Origin: Caulobacter sp. FWC26
GTDB lineage: Bacteria; Pseudomonadota; Alphaproteobacteria; Caulobacterales; Caulobacteraceae
Assembly: GCF_002742645.2 (NCBI RefSeq)
Contig: NZ_CP033875.1
Span: 3,264,001 to 3,328,000 of the forward strand
DNA length: 64,000 nucleotides
Direction of reading: 5' to 3'
Positions 62,026 through 64,000 of this stretch are shown one piece after another; position 1 is the first letter of the stretch; each line of letters starts with the position of its first letter. The translations under genes were made by a program, and so were the position numbers. The notes beneath the pieces were generated by a model. That model was not told the DNA's origin. It did not search any database and saw only the letters and a program-made list of their open reading frames with translations.

Positions 62026-64000
62026 ATGAAGTGGATCCTGCGCGGGATCGGCGGGCTGCTGGCGCTTGTGGTGATCGCGGCCCTGGCCCTGATCGCCATC
62101 GATCGCTCCAGCCTGCCCAGGGCGCCCAGCCGGCAAGCGCTGCTCGACAAGGCCAAGCTCTACGACGTCCGGATCCGCCGCGACGAATGGGGCGTGCCGC
62201 ACGTGCTGGGCGCCACCGACGCCGATGCGGCCTTCGGCCTTGGCTACGCCCAGAGCGAGGACGACTTCGAGACCCTGCAGGATGTGGTGCTGGCCACGCG
62301 CGGCGTGCTGGCCCGCAGCAAGGGCGCCAGCGCCGCGCCGACCGACTATGTGGTCTCGCTGCTGGAGGTCTGGCCGACCGTCGACAAGCACTATGACGCG
62401 TTGCCGGCGGACCTGCGCGCGATCATGGAGGCCTATGCCGATGGGGTCAGCCTCTATGTCGCCAAACATCCGGAGAAGGCCAAGCCCGGCCTTCTGCCCG
62501 TCACCGGCAAGGACGTCGCCGCCGGCTTCATCTTCAAGCAGCCCTTTTTCTACGGCCTGGACGGCGAGCTGCGCCGGATCACCGCCCCGGCGACAAAGGG
62601 ACCACCGCCCAAGGGGTCCAACGGGCTTGCGACGGCCCCCTCGCGCAGCGTCGACGGCGCCACGCGGCTGTTGGTGAACTCCCACCAGCCCTACACCGGC
62701 CCGGTCGCCTGGTACGAAGCCGTCGTTCAGAGCGGCCAGGGCTGGCACGTGGCCGGCGGCTTCTTTCCCGGTTCGCCGTTCATGTTGCACGGACACAACG
62801 CAACGCTCGGCTGGGCCAACACCGTCTCCAAGCCCGACCTGGTCGACGTCTATCGTCTCACCATCAACCCGGCCAACAAGAACCAGTACCGGCTGGACGG
62901 CCAGTGGAAGGATTTCGACAAGCGTTATGTCACCCTGCGCGTGAAGCTTTTGGGCCCCATCGTCCTGCCGGTCCGCAAGGCGGTGCTGCGCTCCGCGCAC
63001 GGGCCGGTGCTGGAGACCAAGCAAGGCGTCTTCGCCATCCGCTATGCGGGCATGGGCGAGTGGCGCCAGCCGCTGCAGTACTGGCGGCTCAACCGGGCGC
63101 GGACCCTCGAGGACTGGCGCGCCGCGATCGCCACCCACGCCATCCCCAGCCTGAACTACGTCTATGCCGACGCGGCCGGAAACATCGGCTTCGTGCACAA
63201 CGGCCAATACCCGAACCGCAAGGCCAAGGCCGACTGGAGCGGCGTGTTGCCCGGCGATCGCTCCGACCTGATCTGGCAAGGCTATTTGCCCGTCGAGCAG
63301 AGCCCGCAACTGTGGAATCCGAAGTCGGGCCTCGTCTTCAACTCCAACAACACGCCCTTCGAGGCCAGCGAGGCGGCCGATAACCTCAAGCCGGCGGACT
63401 TCCCGGCGTCCATGGGCCTGCAGACCAACATGACCAACCGCGCCTGGCGGGCCCTGGAGACCTTCGGCGCCGACCGTGCGATCACCGAGGCCAGCTTCCG
63501 CGCCCACAAGTTCGACGTCGCTTTCAGCGATCGTTCCAGCGTCATGGCGATGGTGCGCGAGGTGCTCGCGGTCGATCCCAAGGGCGACGCCGACCTCGCC
63601 GAGGCCCAGGAGATCCTGCGCGCCTGGAACAAGCAGGCCGACCGCGCCAACCGCGGCGCGGCCCTGGCCGCGCTGATGAGCCAGCCGATCCTCTTCGCCA
63701 ACACGAACGGCGACCCGGCGCCCGCGCCGATCGACAGCCTGCGTGCGGCGATCAAGACGCTGAAGACCCACTTTGGCCGCCTGGATCCGGAGTGGGGCGA
63801 GGTCAATCGAATCCGACGCGGCAAGGTCGATCTGCCGATCGACGGCGCCGCCGACACCTTCCGCTCGGTCTGGGGCAAGCCCCAGAAGGACGGGACCACC
63901 ACCGCCGACGGCGGCGACACGCTCGTGATGTTCGTGACTTGGGACAAGGCGGGCGGGCTGCGATCGGAGAGCATCCACCAGTTCGGCTCGGCGACCCTGG
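62026..64000 (+). CDS. penicillin acylase family N-terminal hydrolase, 3' partial
   Basis: 658 codons to the window edge without a stop. Start MKWILRGIGGLLALVVIAAL, an N-terminal anchor or signal helix; a GGGGAGACGGGG stretch precedes the ATG. IRRDEWGVPHVLGATDADAA is the standard alpha-chain opening. The autoprocessing site is KGSNGLA: Gly197 / Ser198, with Ser198 the beta-chain nucleophile. Later LVNSHQPYTGPVAWYEAVVQ, HVAGGFFPGSPFMLHGHNAT, LGWANTVSKPDLVDVYRL. The family hydrolyses amide bonds of penicillins, acyl-homoserine lactones or aculeacin. Substrate unknown. Confidence 0.9.
   Translation, partial: MKWILRGIGGLLALVVIAALALIAIDRSSLPRAPSRQALLDKAKLYDVRIRRDEWGVPHVLGATDADAAFGLGYAQSEDDFETLQDVVLATRGVLARSKGASAAPTDYVVSLLEVWPTVDKHYDALPADLRAIMEAYADGVSLYVAKHPEKAKPGLLPVTGKDVAAGFIFKQPFFYGLDGELRRITAPATKGPPPKGSNGLATAPSRSVDGATRLLVNSHQPYTGPVAWYEAVVQSGQGWHVAGGFFPGSPFMLHGHNATLGWANTVSKPDLVDVYRLTINPANKNQYRLDGQWKDFDKRYVTLRVKLLGPIVLPVRKAVLRSAHGPVLETKQGVFAIRYAGMGEWRQPLQYWRLNRARTLEDWRAAIATHAIPSLNYVYADAAGNIGFVHNGQYPNRKAKADWSGVLPGDRSDLIWQGYLPVEQSPQLWNPKSGLVFNSNNTPFEASEAADNLKPADFPASMGLQTNMTNRAWRALETFGADRAITEASFRAHKFDVAFSDRSSVMAMVREVLAVDPKGDADLAEAQEILRAWNKQADRANRGAALAALMSQPILFANTNGDPAPAPIDSLRAAIKTLKTHFGRLDPEWGEVNRIRRGKVDLPIDGAADTFRSVWGKPQKDGTTTADGGDTLVMFVTWDKAGGLRSESIHQFGSATL

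Noticed and set aside
61705..63978. 757-codon minus-strand frame
   Set aside because: Antisense of the penicillin-acylase gene, which does not show a stop because it runs off the window.

Overview
The window is typical Caulobacter chromosome, very close to C. crescentus / C. vibrioides. It is GC-rich with dense genes. It carries the cell-cycle kinases CckA (691 aa, phospho-acceptor His at residue 322, as in C. crescentus) and DivJ, the export genes fliQ-fliR-flhB behind a near-consensus CtrA box, many TonB/Tat/Sec exported proteins, and alphaproteobacterial families such as DUF1491, DUF6456, DUF1134 and a DnaA-domain-IV-like regulator. Both ends cut genes: an EAL protein on the left and a penicillin-acylase-family protein on the right.

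Layout. 0-5.7 kb: EAL protein, Tat-exported DUF885 peptidase-like protein, small enzymes, and a membrane LuxR-type regulator paired with a DUF4199 membrane protein. 5.7-10.1 kb (minus): cckA, then flhB, fliR and fliQ. 10.1-14.6 kb: TonB-C-like and TPR proteins, a 350-bp regulatory gap with a CtrA box and a sigma-54 promoter, a degenerate RNase H-like protein, mgsA, and a Tat-exported HisC-like aminotransferase. 14.9-22.2 kb (minus): prfC, two tandem HExxH peptidase-MA-like proteins and a TonB-dependent receptor. 24.4-27.2 kb: divJ diverging from a short soluble histidine kinase. 27.2-30.3 kb: sufE-trhO, a PA2169-type four-helix protein, and a two-gene DnaA-C / DUF6456 operon. 30.5-37.3 kb: a second DUF885 protein, two tRNA-Gly(GCC) genes, an epimerase-like SDR, a hydrolase, two overlapping glycosyltransferases and a YitT-type membrane protein. 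37.5-43.9 kb: the translation cluster infC-(MFS)-rpmI-rplT-pheS-pheT. 44-52.2 kb: two ACT-like small proteins, exported MsrA, two DUF4139 paralogues, UPF0114, DUF1134 and lepA.

52.3-55.8 kb is the most accessory-looking segment. It holds a two-gene operon of an AAA+ ATPase and a large subtilisin-like protease whose reading frames overlap by 107 nt. This gene pair matches the anti-phage system IetAS. It sits directly behind the lepA terminator. Farther right are a hypothetical HTH protein and a DUF3883 protein whose usual E-x-K motif has lost its Glu. The window ends with cell-wall genes (a VanY-type M15 peptidase and a lipoprotein L,D-transpeptidase), an exported methyltransferase-like protein and the acylase.

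GC-rich palindromic repeats are scattered between genes, and one copy lies inside the 5' end of a DUF4139 gene. Several start codons are non-ATG; infC appears to use the classical autoregulatory ATT. Gene names come from recognised sequence motifs and gene order. No database search was possible.
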